Origin: Shimazuella kribbensis DSM 45090
Lineage (GTDB): Bacteria; Bacillota; Bacilli; Thermoactinomycetales; Thermoactinomycetaceae
DNA: 64,000 bases
Assembly: GCF_000428065.1 (NCBI RefSeq)
Contig: NZ_ATZF01000003.1
Location: forward strand, 235,130-299,129
Direction of reading: 5' to 3'
Shown piece by piece: positions 18,663 to 27,875 of the stretch. The position numbers and the translations under genes were made by a program. Each line of letters opens with the position of its first letter. Position 1 is the first letter of the stretch. The notes beneath the pieces were generated by a model that searched no databases, had not been told where the DNA came from, and worked only from the letters and a program-made list of their open reading frames with translations.

Positions 18663-19760
18663 ATGAAGGACCGTATTTATTATTTGGATCATATCCGTGT
18701 ATTTCTTACTATCTTGGTTCTTTTCCATCATGCAGCCCTACCCTATACACCTCTTGAAGGAGCTTGGTATGTATCTGATATGGAACAAGGACATACCGTA
18801 GCGTCAAGTTTACTCAGCTTTTTTATTGCAATAAATCAAGCTTTTTTCATGGGGTTCTTTTTCTTCTTATCTGGTTGTTTTACCCCTTCTGCTTTTGATC
18901 GAAAGGCACCTCGACTGTTTGTTAAAGATAGGCTGCTTCGGTTAGGAATCCCCTTTTTAGTCTACCTATTTGTTCTTAGTCCCGTCACTCAGTATATCGC
19001 ATCACCAGAAAAACTACATTTTTGGTTGTTTTACAAAACCAAAATATTAACTCTTCAAAACATAGAAACAGGACCTCTTTGGTTTGCAGAAGTTTTATTG
19101 ATCTTCACTCTGATTTATGTGTTATATCGAGTACTATTGAAAAAATCCGGCTTCAAGGCAGAGCAACCTTTTCCTTCTTCTAGAAAGCTTTTGTTCACTG
19201 CCTTGCTTTTGGGGATCGGCACCTTTCTTGTTCGTCTTGTTTTTCCAATCGGTTTTTGGATTTGGGGATTTCAAATTGCCTATCTACCATCTTACTTATT
19301 CCTCTTTTACATAGGCATTGTGGCAGGAAGAAAAAGCTGGCTATATACGATCCCCAGAAAAACGACAAAACAATGGATTTGGTGTTTATCTATTGTCACT
19401 CCACTATTTCCATTGAGTTTGATCTTCTTCCAAGGTAATATAAATGGAGGTTTTAACTTTAAAGCTTTTACTTACGCAATATGGGAACCCTTAGTAGCCT
19501 TTGGTATTTGTCTGGGATTACTTGCGGTGTTTCGAAAATACGCCAATCAGACTGGGGCTATTTGGAAAACTCTATCCAGAAGTGCTTTTGCAGTATACAT
19601 CATTCATCCTGTTGTATTAGTAGGATATGCCATGCTACTTAAGAGTATAGATTTACAACCTCTGTTAAAATTTACGATTGTAGGATTTGCGGGTACGATC
19701 ACTTGCTTTTTGATTGCTACGATTATCGTAAAAATACCTTATGTGAATAAAATTGTTTAA
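18663..19760 (+). CDS. Membrane acyltransferase 3 family protein
   Basis: 365 residues from MKDRIYYLDHIRVFLTIL, with AAAGGA upstream; the open frame reaches 12 codons further left. RIYYLDHIRVFLTILVLFHHAALPY contains the acyltransferase-3 signature (R/D in the first helix and the active-site HH region). About ten hydrophobic segments follow. Such proteins move acyl groups onto extracellular glycans, wall polymers or small molecules. The adjacent TetR gene and palindrome suggest a controlled response, for example to an envelope-active compound (inference). Confidence 0.88.
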   Translation: MKDRIYYLDHIRVFLTILVLFHHAALPYTPLEGAWYVSDMEQGHTVASSLLSFFIAINQAFFMGFFFFLSGCFTPSAFDRKAPRLFVKDRLLRLGIPFLVYLFVLSPVTQYIASPEKLHFWLFYKTKILTLQNIETGPLWFAEVLLIFTLIYVLYRVLLKKSGFKAEQPFPSSRKLLFTALLLGIGTFLVRLVFPIGFWIWGFQIAYLPSYLFLFYIGIVAGRKSWLYTIPRKTTKQWIWCLSIVTPLFPLSLIFFQGNINGGFNFKAFTYAIWEPLVAFGICLGLLAVFRKYANQTGAIWKTLSRSAFAVYIIHPVVLVGYAMLLKSIDLQPLLKFTIVGFAGTITCFLIATIIVKIPYVNKIV

Positions 19761-19763
19761 CCT

Positions 19764-19800
19764 GAAAATATACTTAGATGATATATCTAAGTATATTTTC
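19764..19800. terminator. Terminator between acyltransferase and GNAT genes
   Basis: GAAAATATACTTAGAT and ATCTAAGTATATTTTC form a perfect 16-bp stem with a 5-nt loop between convergent genes. Confidence 0.8.
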
Positions 19801-19829
19801 TCTTTGCAAGTCCAATCATTTTTCAAACA

Positions 19830-20333
19830 CTACTTCCCAATATGTTTACCCATAATAAAGAGATCACGTTTTACTCCATCCAATTCCGCTACTTGAGGTA
19901 AATGTCCCCATTGGTCAAATCCAAAACGTGTAAAAAGATTAACACTTGGAATATTATGACTAAAAATAAGACCAACGAAGTTCTCTATGTTTAATGTAGA
20001 CCCTGCTTGTATGGCTTCCATCAGCAGGGTACTTCCTAATCCTTGACCGCGATACTTCTCATCAATATAAATACTTAACTCGACCGTTTTACGATAAGCA
20101 GCACGTACATGAAAATCTTCAAAACTAAGCCAGCCTACCATTTCCCCTTTTTCGTTAAAAAAGCTCCATAAAGGTCTTGTATCATGGTGTTGATGAAACC
20201 AATCTACTCTACTTTCCACTGTTACAGGAATGAGATCAGCAGTCACCATTCGTCCAGCTATCGTACTATTGTATATCTCTACGATTCTCGGCAAATCTTC
20301 TAATGTTGCGTTTTTCTTTGAGAATAAACTCAT
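19830..20333 (-). CDS. GNAT acetyltransferase (phosphinothricin-type)
   Basis: 167 residues from MSLFSKKNATLEDLPRI, with GGAGG 7 nt upstream. IVEIYNSTIAGRMVTADLIPVTVESRVDWFHQH matches the Pat/Bar-type acetyltransferase start, and YIDEKYRGQGLGSTLLMEAI is the acetyl-CoA-binding Q/RxxGxG/A motif. Substrate could be an amino-acid analogue such as phosphinothricin or methionine sulfoximine, or a metabolic amine. Stands alone. Confidence 0.88.
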   Translation of the reverse strand: MSLFSKKNATLEDLPRIVEIYNSTIAGRMVTADLIPVTVESRVDWFHQHHDTRPLWSFFNEKGEMVGWLSFEDFHVRAAYRKTVELSIYIDEKYRGQGLGSTLLMEAIQAGSTLNIENFVGLIFSHNIPSVNLFTRFGFDQWGHLPQVAELDGVKRDLFIMGKHIGK

Positions 20334-20495
20334 TTTATACCTCCAACTGACCCGAATCAAAAAACATTAAAGTTTCACTCATTGTCGTTATATATTTTAT
20401 ATTTTCAATTGGAATTGGTAAAGAAGACATGATATAAGGAGAAGAGTGTTAGAAGAGTAAGTAGTTTAGTTAAAAAGTAGATGATAAAGGATTGT

Positions 20496-21044
20496 ATGAA
20501 TATGAAGAAAAAAACAGCAGTATTGTTATATCCACAATTCAGTGAATACGAATTAAGTGTTGCATTATCTATATTGATGCAAGGAAAAAAAACAATCGTT
20601 ACAATCGGTTTAAATAATCAACCTATAATAGGTGAGTCGGGTTTGTCCGTAGTACCTGATAAAACGGTCGATGAAGTTAATTTTGATGAACTTGACAGTC
20701 TATTATTAACAGGATGTATGGATATTCTAGCATTAGAAAATCATGAAAAATACATCAATTTCATTAGAGATGTTGTAACAGATGAAACAATAATTGCCAG
20801 TATATCAAGTTCCCCTTACTTATTAGCCAAAGCGGGGTATTTAAAGGAAAAAAAATATACAGTTGGAATGACTCCAGAAAATAGGGAGGAATCAGGGGTC
20901 TTTGAAAGAGAAAATTATTCAGATGAATTAGTTGTGAAAGATGGAAATGTAATAACAGCTAGAGGACGAGGATTTATTCGATTTGGAATATATTTTGGAA
21001 ATGCATTAAACCTTGATTTTGATGAAGACTGGTTTAAAGAATAA
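20496..21044 (+). CDS. DJ-1/PfpI-like domain protein
   Basis: About 182 residues. KKKTAVLLYPQFSEYELSVALSIL is the first strand and helix of a DJ-1/PfpI fold, followed by DSLLLTGCMDI. At the nucleophile-elbow position, where DJ-1 has a Cys, the sequence reads IASISSSPYLLAKAGYL, so the usual catalytic Cys appears to be replaced by Ser; enzymatic activity of the classical type is doubtful. AAAGGA lies just upstream of two possible ATGs (20496, 20502). Stand-alone gene with a strong terminator. Confidence 0.75.
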   Translation: MNMKKKTAVLLYPQFSEYELSVALSILMQGKKTIVTIGLNNQPIIGESGLSVVPDKTVDEVNFDELDSLLLTGCMDILALENHEKYINFIRDVVTDETIIASISSSPYLLAKAGYLKEKKYTVGMTPENREESGVFERENYSDELVVKDGNVITARGRGFIRFGIYFGNALNLDFDEDWFKE

Positions 21045-21049
21045 TAGGT

Positions 21050-21099
21050 AAACAAAACCTGTATCAAAGACTAGTCACTCTAAGATACAGGTTTTGTTT
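21050..21099. terminator. Terminator after the DJ-1-like gene
   Basis: AAACAAAACCTGTATC pairs perfectly with GATACAGGTTTTGTTT over 16 bp with an 18-nt loop, directly after the stop at 21044. Confidence 0.8.
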
Positions 21100-21154
21100 A
21101 TCAGAAACTAAGTTTCTAAAGAGATTATCCTTCTTTTATCAAATATCTTTACAT

Positions 21155-21691
21155 TTATCCATTATTTTTCATATACTCAGCTAATTCAACATGGAATTCG
21201 AGGGCTTGCTTAAAGTCAGAAGAAAGCTCTGAAAGTGCTTGAACTACATTTTCTTTACTGGATTCCTTTAAGGCAATCACTTGAGGTGGACGAGGTAGCC
21301 GCAACTGGGTGTGGTCATGATAGACTTTGGTAACTATTGTACCGATTGATTCACCATTTTCCATGTTGGTAATGGTACTCCACATCCAACGTTCTTGATC
21401 GGTAGAATCATCTGTGTTTCCCCACTCTCTCGAAATATCCAAATTTCCAGGGAGCCTCGTATCTGTTCGTAAGCCATCCTCTTTTAATAGCTTATTAATC
21501 CCAAGAAACAACAAATTTAAATACGAGCCATAAGCCATATCACCAGCTTTTTCGTATGCATCTATTAATTGATCTCGATTCTCTTCAAAAACAGTCTTCC
21601 AATTTTCATTAATATGACCTTCTATACACTGTGCGATAACGATTATATCTCTTTCTTTGCTTTCCTTGAAATAATCTTGAAGTGTTCTCAT
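21155..21691 (-). CDS. Hypothetical protein (178 residues)
   Basis: Starts MRTLQDYFKESKERDIIVIA with AAGGGG upstream. Soluble, acidic, mixed alpha/beta, without motifs I recognise (WGNTDDSTDQERWMW and LRLPRPPQVIAL stand out). It is transcribed away from the GyrI-like gene. Most likely a real gene; function unknown. Confidence 0.65.
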   Translation of the reverse strand: MRTLQDYFKESKERDIIVIAQCIEGHINENWKTVFEENRDQLIDAYEKAGDMAYGSYLNLLFLGINKLLKEDGLRTDTRLPGNLDISREWGNTDDSTDQERWMWSTITNMENGESIGTIVTKVYHDHTQLRLPRPPQVIALKESSKENVVQALSELSSDFKQALEFHVELAEYMKNNG

Positions 21692-21918
21692 TTACATAGC
21701 CCCTTTGTTATACAGTTACTCTTAAATACTAAGTACCTACAATCTTTTTATCACCTACAAAAAACCTTACAAATTAATAATACAATATTCACGCAAATGG
21801 TAATGTTTAAATTTATTATCCCTTATTTTTCAGTGATCCTCTAATAAAAATCCGTCATATAGTTTAATGAAAAAAATGAATGATCACATCTAAAAAAGAA
21901 ACGATGAGACAAAAACAA

Positions 21919-21957
21919 AAACATCCCCTGACATTCTTTGTCAGGGGATGTTTTTTA
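21919..21957 (+). terminator. Terminator-like hairpin in the leader of the GyrI-like gene
   Basis: AAACATCCCCTGACA-TTCTT-TGTCAGGGGATGTTT followed by TTT, 15 bp and GC-rich, ends about 25 nt before the ATG of the next gene. No plus-strand gene lies upstream for it to terminate, so it may act inside that gene's own leader. Confidence 0.7.
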
Positions 21958-21979
21958 TTATGAGGAAAAGGAGTGATTT

Positions 21980-22615
21980 ATGTTGGAAAAACTAAATTTT
22001 GTGAAGGAGTATCCAAACTATTATACAGCTACTTCCGCACCACGATTAATTGAGCTTTCTCCTATTCGTTACCTGACAATCGAAGGAAAAGGAGAACCTG
22101 CTGGTGTAATTTTTATAAATGCTACGACGTCCCTTTACCAACTCGCGTATGGTGTCAAAAAAATAAATAAAGATTTAGGTTCTGATTTTACTGTGCCGAA
22201 ACTAGAGGGAATATGGTGGGTACTTTCATCCCTACCAGCTTTGGAAGTCCCTAGAGAAGAATGGTATTGGAAATTAATGATCAGGATGCCTGACTTTGTA
22301 ACGAATGAACACGTAGAAAATGCTCGTGGACTATTGATTGCTAAAAAAAAATCAGACCATATTTCTTGTGTAAAAATGGAATCCATCGAAGAAGGAACAT
22401 GCTTGCAAATGCTGCATATAGGACCTTACACCACAGAGCCGCAAACATTGGCAATTATGCATGATTTCATGGAAGCAAACGATCTTGTTCAAAATGGATT
22501 ACACCATGAAATTTATTTGTCGGACCCGCGAAAAGTACCTCCTGAAAAATGCAAAACAATCTTACGTCTCCCTGTAATCGACCGTATTGTAGCTACGGAT
22601 CAATTTGGCTTATGA
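21980..22615 (+). CDS. GyrI-like small-molecule-binding domain protein
   Basis: 211 residues. APRLIELSPIRYLTIEGKGEPAG, GIWWVLSSL, MLHIGPYTTEPQTLAIMHDFM and HHEIYLSDPRKVPPEKCKTILRLPV are the conserved blocks of the stand-alone GyrI-like (SOUL/BmrR-C-terminal-like) proteins, some of which hydrolyse or sequester cyclopropanoid or other toxic compounds. RBS AAAAGGAG precedes ATG. It overlaps the convergent AI-2E-family exporter gene by 16 bp at the 3' end. Preceded by a terminator-like hairpin. Confidence 0.85.
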   Translation: MLEKLNFVKEYPNYYTATSAPRLIELSPIRYLTIEGKGEPAGVIFINATTSLYQLAYGVKKINKDLGSDFTVPKLEGIWWVLSSLPALEVPREEWYWKLMIRMPDFVTNEHVENARGLLIAKKKSDHISCVKMESIEEGTCLQMLHIGPYTTEPQTLAIMHDFMEANDLVQNGLHHEIYLSDPRKVPPEKCKTILRLPVIDRIVATDQFGL

Positions 22616-23676
22616 CGGAGATACGATGAGACGAGAAACTCAAATATTACTTTTCCTACTGCTAACGTTGGAACTGCTAGTAGCAAACCCCACACACCGC
22701 CAATCTCTTCTCCAACAAGCAAAGCAAAAATGATCGCTAAAGGATGAAGGTGTAAAGACCTGCCTACAATTTGAGGAGAGATAACATTGCCTTCTAAAAT
22801 TTGAACAACCATATTTACCACGATGGTTCCAAGCACCAATTTAAAGGAAACGGTACAAGCTAATAGAATAGCTGGAATAGCTCCAAAAAAAGGACCGACA
22901 TAAGGAATAACATTGAACAGGGCTACAAAAAATGCAAACAAAAATGCATAGGGTAGCCCTATGATTTTGTATCCAATAAAAGCTAAAATACCAATAATAA
23001 TGCAAACAATAAATTGACCTCGAATATAATTTCCTAGAACAAGATCAATACTTCGAAAAAGACGAGCGATTTCACCACGTCGCTGTTTCGGAAGCATCGT
23101 TAGAAAAAATTTCTCTATGCGATCGATATCTTTCAACATATAAAAGGAAAGAAATGGGATAATGAGCAATAAAAATATTTGATTTAGCAAACTCCCCAAA
23201 CTCCCCATCAGACCAGTAATCCAATTACTCACTTTCTGTTCTACACCAGCTACCATTTGCTCTAATTTGATATGCATATTATGAGGCAATACATCTTCAC
23301 TATGGTCATGATACGTATGCCAAAACTCATTAAATCGTTGATTCCATTCAGGAATATGGGTCACTAATTGGGATACTTGCTCTTGCAAAATCGGAAATAG
23401 ATTCATAAATAACACCGTTACAGAAACAAGAAATACAGCATAAATGAGTAAAATTGCCATAAAACGAGGAACCTTACGACGTGCCAGTAAGTTTACAACC
23501 GGATTTAATAAATAAGCAATGAAAACAGCAAGAAAAAACGGCACACAAACAGCCCTTAAAAAATATCCGATATGGTGAAACAAAGAACCTAATTGAATTA
23601 AAAGATATATACTACCTAAGATGACAAAAAGAAAAACCGATAGTTGAAAAAAACGGGACTGCAATAGTTTCTCCAT
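22600..23676 (-). CDS. AI-2E family (PerM-like) transporter
   Basis: 358 residues, about eight transmembrane segments. The C-terminal region VVNMVVQILEGNVISPQIVGRSLHLHPLAII is the hallmark of the PF01594 family, and GLPYAFLFAFFVALFNVIPYVGPFFGAIPAILL is its central pair of helices. Named after an autoinducer-2 exporter, but members also act as Na+/H+ antiporters or with unknown substrates, so no substrate is claimed. GAGGTG precedes ATG. Confidence 0.9.
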   Translation of the reverse strand: MEKLLQSRFFQLSVFLFVILGSIYLLIQLGSLFHHIGYFLRAVCVPFFLAVFIAYLLNPVVNLLARRKVPRFMAILLIYAVFLVSVTVLFMNLFPILQEQVSQLVTHIPEWNQRFNEFWHTYHDHSEDVLPHNMHIKLEQMVAGVEQKVSNWITGLMGSLGSLLNQIFLLLIIPFLSFYMLKDIDRIEKFFLTMLPKQRRGEIARLFRSIDLVLGNYIRGQFIVCIIIGILAFIGYKIIGLPYAFLFAFFVALFNVIPYVGPFFGAIPAILLACTVSFKLVLGTIVVNMVVQILEGNVISPQIVGRSLHLHPLAIIFALLVGEEIGGVWGLLLAVPTLAVGKVIFEFLVSSYLRHKPN

Positions 23677-23828
23677 ATCCGCTCACCTCATTTGTGTTAG
23701 GATACGAAAAACCAAAGGATATTATGTCCTAAAATCGATCTAATTTAGAAACGAATGGGGACAGCTTTCGTTTAACTTACATCACCTTACCTTGCTCTGG
23801 CAATTTTATGTTCCCAAACGATAAAAAT

Positions 23829-23857
23829 AAAAAGAAGACTGTATAGTCTTCTTTTTA
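23829..23857 (-). terminator. Terminator after the globin gene
   Basis: AAAAGAAGACT-GTAT-AGTCTTCTTTT, an 11-bp stem with A/T runs on both sides, in the gap downstream of the globin gene. Confidence 0.65.
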
Positions 23858-23964
23858 TTAATCAAAATCAACCAAATGAAATCATAATATTTGGTATTTA
23901 TTGAAGAGGAATTTTTTCTTATCCATATTATTCGTTGTGATTCTGGTTTACCCAAAAAGAGCGA

Positions 23965-24450
23965 TTACTTTAATCCATCTAATCCCCAGCGCGGAGTAGG
24001 TTCAGGTTCACCAAATTCATGATCGACTGGTTTAGCTGATACATTACGAGCGATCCGTGTTCCCCAATCAAAATACTTCATGATTGCACGACGAAGTTGC
24101 TCATCTTCTGGAAGTTCCTTTTTGACAGCATCATCCATCAATTCCAACCACCGAGTACGCTGCTCTTCTGTAATTTTCAACCCAAGGTGTGACTTTAACA
24201 GTGCTTGGTGTCCACCAAGTTCTTCCGTAAATTCCTCTGGCCCCTCAAAGACCTCTGCAAGCCAAACCGCGACATGCCGAACATGAGTTCGACTAAAGTT
24301 TGCGAATACCGGAGCAAGCAAGGGGTCCGCTAGAACATTTTCATAAAATGTGTTGCTCAGTCTTTGCAGTCCGTCCATCCCTCCGACCGCCTCAAAGATC
24401 GTCCCAGTCTTCTTGGTCGTGGAATTTTCCATCTCATTTTCTTTTACCAC
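23965..24450 (-). CDS. Truncated hemoglobin (group II-like)
   Basis: About 161 residues from GTG 24450, chosen because GGGGG lies 6 nt upstream; an in-frame ATG at 24480 lacks a site. TIFEAVGGMDGLQRLSNTFYENVLADPLLAPVF and GGHQALLKSHLGLKITEEQRTRWL are the conserved A/B- and F-helix parts of 2/2 globins; the proximal His should be the one in LLKSHLGL. Oxygen or NO handling is typical. The gene is richer in GC and has different codon preference from its AT-rich neighbours, which suggests acquisition. The C-terminal extension (HEFGEPEPTPRWGLDGLK) is unusual in length. A second, group-I globin lies at 52783. Confidence 0.88.
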   Translation of the reverse strand: MVKENEMENSTTKKTGTIFEAVGGMDGLQRLSNTFYENVLADPLLAPVFANFSRTHVRHVAVWLAEVFEGPEEFTEELGGHQALLKSHLGLKITEEQRTRWLELMDDAVKKELPEDEQLRRAIMKYFDWGTRIARNVSAKPVDHEFGEPEPTPRWGLDGLK

Positions 24451-24650
24451 TGTTAAACCCCCAGAAAAGTCAAATTTCATTGAAAATTATATTATCAATA
24501 GAACTTTAAGTCAATGTTAAATAGAATGTATATTCTCTGGGTTGATTTTAGTTTTGCTTGCTAGTAAATGATGAGTTTTCACAAATGAAATCCCCAAAGA
24601 TTGAAAATCAAATCAGAAATATTCATTTGTGAAACCATCCTTTTCTCTTT

Positions 24651-25388
24651 TTAATAACACTGCCACAAAAATTTACTTGTTGGATTTTTGATACTTGCAT
24701 TCACAAAGACATATCCTGATCCACTATCTCCAAAGTTAGCGAAAGGACAATGGTATTGGTTCCCACCAGCTTCGGAAATCCAAACAAAATCATCTTCTCC
24801 TACTTTTAATTGATAAGATTTTTTTCCATCATATTCTGATGATTCTCCAATAGGAAGTTCAGCAAGATCGGCAGCTTTTACTACCAATGAAAAATCCAAT
24901 TGCGCCGTGAAAACATAGTTATCACCCAAAGATTCTGGCGATTGAATCCAGATCGGCTCCCCACCAAAATGCGTCCAAACCGAATCATCTTCTTGATTTG
25001 TCATTTCCTTTGTCTCCCATTTGCTGACTGCAATATCTGGGAGCATCATGGTATCATCGTGTGGAACTCCTTCCATAGGTGTCTTATCCCATTCTTCCGG
25101 TTCTAAAATCAATACTTTGTTACACCCGCTATCTGCTTCCCATGTACTGCATTCTCCCCCGTTCTCACATTGAAACACATATAAAACCCGGCCTTCTTTT
25201 CCTAATGGAAGCCGTTCTGGATGATGTTTCATTTGAAAAAGAAATGACATTGGTACTTCACACTCTTTGCAGACAGGCCACTTTTCAGCAGGTAATCCTT
25301 CTGGTAATCCTCCAAATTTGCAATCGTTATCTTTTTCTTTAGCATCACTTGTATGTGCGAAAACAAAATGCGGGATATGTATCTTCAA
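24651..25388 (-). CDS. DUF1963 (YwqG-like) domain protein
   Basis: 245 residues; TTG start with AAAGGAG. KFGGLPEGLPAEKWPVCKECEVPMSFLFQM and LYVFQCENGGECSTWEADSGCNKVLIL carry the Trp/Pro and Cys pattern of DUF1963 proteins, with a possible zinc site (CKEC...C). The C-terminal half ends YHCPFANFGDSGSGYVFV, also typical. Function unknown. It is separated from pyrimidine phosphorylase by about 100 bp. Confidence 0.75.
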   Translation of the reverse strand: MKIHIPHFVFAHTSDAKEKDNDCKFGGLPEGLPAEKWPVCKECEVPMSFLFQMKHHPERLPLGKEGRVLYVFQCENGGECSTWEADSGCNKVLILEPEEWDKTPMEGVPHDDTMMLPDIAVSKWETKEMTNQEDDSVWTHFGGEPIWIQSPESLGDNYVFTAQLDFSLVVKAADLAELPIGESSEYDGKKSYQLKVGEDDFVWISEAGGNQYHCPFANFGDSGSGYVFVNASIKNPTSKFLWQCY

Positions 25389-25491
25389 TTTTTTATCTCC
25401 TTTTCTAATATAAACTCAGACGGGTCTCCCATTGTGAATTGGAAGACCCGTCTTAAGCCTAGTTAGTAGCTAGACTCAATCCTCTATTGAA

Positions 25492-26862
25492 TTATACCAC
25501 TCGCCGGATCAGCTCCGGCGGGGCGATTCGCTCTTCGCCAATAGTGTATGCATCGGTAAGCATCCGCTTTACGTCCTCTACCTTCTCTGTGTTATTGACA
25601 TAAAGCGTTGCAATCGGAGCATCTGCTGCAACCTGATCCCCGATCTTCTTCGTCAGGGTAATTCCTACTGCATGATCGATCTCGTCTTCCTTCGTTTCCC
25701 GACCTGCGCCGAGCAGCATGGCACAATGTCCGACTGCTTCGGCATCGATTGCCTGGACATAACCGGACTTTCCAGCAAACACAGGAACCACCTGTGCTGC
25801 CTGAGGAAGCAGCGTCAGATCCAGAATGGCATCTGAAATTCCGTGCTGATTTGTGATGAACTCCTTCAGCTTCCCGAGTGCGGAACCATCTTCGATACAA
25901 CGTTCCAGAATGGCTCGTGCTTCCGCTTCTGTGTTTGCCTTTCCGGCAAGCACGACCATGTGGGACCCCAACGTGAGGCAGAGCTCCGTGAGATCAGCAG
26001 GACCATTCTTTCGAAGAGTTTCGATTGCCTCCATCACCTCATTGGCATTACCTACAGCATAGCCGAGGGGCTGCTCCATGCTGGTGATGATCGCGACTAC
26101 CTCGCGACCGACTTCCTTGCCGATCGCAACCATCGCTTCGGCAAGTTCGACTGCGTCCTTCTCCGTCTTCATGAACGCGCCAGAACCGGTCTTGACGTCA
26201 AGTACGATCTTATCGGCACCAGCAAAGATCTTCTTGGACATGATCGAACTGGCGATCAGCGGGATGGATTCCACTGTGCCGGTCACATCGCGAAGTGCGT
26301 ACAGTTTCTTGTCAGCCGGAGCCAGATCAGCTGTCTGACCCATAACTGCAATGCCTGTACGGTTCACCAATTCGATGAACCTCTCTGGGCTCAGATCTGT
26401 GGAAAGACCAAGTGCGTCCAGCTTATCGATCGTTCCACCAGTATGACCCAGTCCACGACCAGACATCTTGGCAACCTTGACACCCGCAGCAGCTACAAGC
26501 GCAGCAAGTGCAAGCGTGATTTTGTCTCCAACTCCACCTGTACTGTGCTTGTCTACCTTGATTCCTGGGATCGAGGACAGATCCAGCTGCTCTCCAGACC
26601 TGACCATTGCCATGGTCAGATGAGCCGTTTCCCTCGGGTTCATGCCCTTGTAGTAAACCGCCATCAGCCATGCAGACATCTGGTAGTCAGGAATGTTCCC
26701 CTGACTGTAGCCACTGATGAGAAAGTCGATTTCCTCCTTGCTCAGCTCATGTCCGTCACGCTTATTGCGAATGATTGATTCTGCAGTAAACACTATGAAT
26801 CCATTCCTGTTGCTGTTTGTCGTTGTCGATTGAATTTCAGTTTGGATCAGTTTTTGAGACAT
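25492..26862 (-). CDS. pdp: Pyrimidine-nucleoside phosphorylase
   Basis: Phosphorolysis of uridine, thymidine and deoxyuridine to base and (deoxy)ribose-1-phosphate (salvage). About 456 residues. DKHSTGGVGDKITLALAALVAAAGVKVAKMSGRGLGHTGGTIDKLDAL is the phosphorylase signature, and DVTGTVESIPLIASSIMSKK the second conserved block. GC content is clearly higher than in the flanking genes. The first ~24 residues (SQKLIQTEIQSTTT...) do not look like the family; homology begins at FTAESIIRNKRDGHELSKEE, so GTG 26793 is a realistic alternative start. The usual deoC/deoD/nupC partners are not next to it. Confidence 0.92.
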   Translation of the reverse strand: MSQKLIQTEIQSTTTNSNRNGFIVFTAESIIRNKRDGHELSKEEIDFLISGYSQGNIPDYQMSAWLMAVYYKGMNPRETAHLTMAMVRSGEQLDLSSIPGIKVDKHSTGGVGDKITLALAALVAAAGVKVAKMSGRGLGHTGGTIDKLDALGLSTDLSPERFIELVNRTGIAVMGQTADLAPADKKLYALRDVTGTVESIPLIASSIMSKKIFAGADKIVLDVKTGSGAFMKTEKDAVELAEAMVAIGKEVGREVVAIITSMEQPLGYAVGNANEVMEAIETLRKNGPADLTELCLTLGSHMVVLAGKANTEAEARAILERCIEDGSALGKLKEFITNQHGISDAILDLTLLPQAAQVVPVFAGKSGYVQAIDAEAVGHCAMLLGAGRETKEDEIDHAVGITLTKKIGDQVAADAPIATLYVNNTEKVEDVKRMLTDAYTIGEERIAPPELIRRVV

Positions 26863-27051
26863 CAAGCCTCTGAGATAGGTAAATCAAGTTTGATTCCCTA
26901 TCTTGTATGTGTTTTATGGTGAGCCCGATCACTTCTGAAACTCAATGTCATTCTATCATCTGAACAATCAAAAAACCATCATATTTCCTTATTAAATTGG
27001 GTATTGTTTTCACCTCTACGATAATCGTATTTACTTTTATTTGTACACAAA

Positions 27052-27077
27052 AAACAACCCTGCATGAATAGGGTTGC
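27052..27077 (-). terminator. Terminator after carbonic anhydrase
   Basis: CAACCCT-GCATGAAT-AGGGTTG with A-run upstream (T-run on the minus strand), about 40 nt past the stop of the carbonic anhydrase gene. Confidence 0.65.
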
Positions 27078-27116
27078 TTTGAATTCGCAATTTAGCCTAC
27101 ACAATATAATATATTT

Positions 27117-27695
27117 TTATGAGTCACTCTTTACTAACTCATACCCATTGACAATCACATCTAATCGCCCTGATTTTGGATCAATCACCAATCCATGAAC
27201 TTGAACATCTTTCGGCATTAACGGATGATTTTGCACCATTGCAACACTATGTTTTACGCTGTCTTCTACACAATCAAAACCATGTAAAAACTTTTCTAAA
27301 TCAACGCCAGAATAGTGAAGCAGGTCTAACTTCTCTTCACTTACACCACGTTCTTTCATTTTTTGAATCGTATTTTCCGCTTTTAAACTCGCCATCCCAC
27401 AATCATAATGACCTACAATGCATACCTCATCGGCCCCAAGCTCATAGACAGCAACCAATATACTTCGCATGATACTTCCAAATGGATGGGATACTATCGC
27501 ACCAGCAGTTTTAATAATCTTCACATCACCATTTCCTACATCCATCGCCTTTGGGAGTAATTCTACTAAACGCGTATCCATGCAAGAAAGAATGACAAGA
27601 CGTTTATTTGGAAATTTATCGGTAGTGTATTTTTCATATTCTTTGTTCTCGATAAATTTTTTATTATGATCTAGAATTTCATTTAATAAGGCCAC
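27117..27695 (-). CDS. Beta-class carbonic anhydrase
   Basis: Interconverts CO2 and bicarbonate. 192 residues from GTG 27695, with GGAGG 7 nt upstream; the longer open frame to 27785 has no site. Zinc ligands are visible: Cys and Asp-Arg in SCMDTRLVELLP and His-x-x-Cys in IVGHYDCGMASL. Resembles the YvdA/YtiB type of Bacillales. Stand-alone. Confidence 0.92.
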   Translation of the reverse strand: MALLNEILDHNKKFIENKEYEKYTTDKFPNKRLVILSCMDTRLVELLPKAMDVGNGDVKIIKTAGAIVSHPFGSIMRSILVAVYELGADEVCIVGHYDCGMASLKAENTIQKMKERGVSEEKLDLLHYSGVDLEKFLHGFDCVEDSVKHSVAMVQNHPLMPKDVQVHGLVIDPKSGRLDVIVNGYELVKSDS

Positions 27696-27875
27696 AATAC
27701 TTCCTCCATATTTTATATTTAGAGTAGCTAGTTTCGTAAAATTTCTTATGCTAACAGTGTACATACTAGCATAAAAATTTGGCAAATTCTACTAACATGA
27801 GAAAAAAAACGGATTTTTGTTACATTCTCGGTTGGCAACAAATCAAATAACGGAAAAAGAATAAAAGATTTTTCA

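Noticed and set aside
25843..26778. 311-residue plus-strand frame
   Set aside because: Antisense shadow of the GC-rich pyrimidine phosphorylase gene; long open frames are expected there from base composition.
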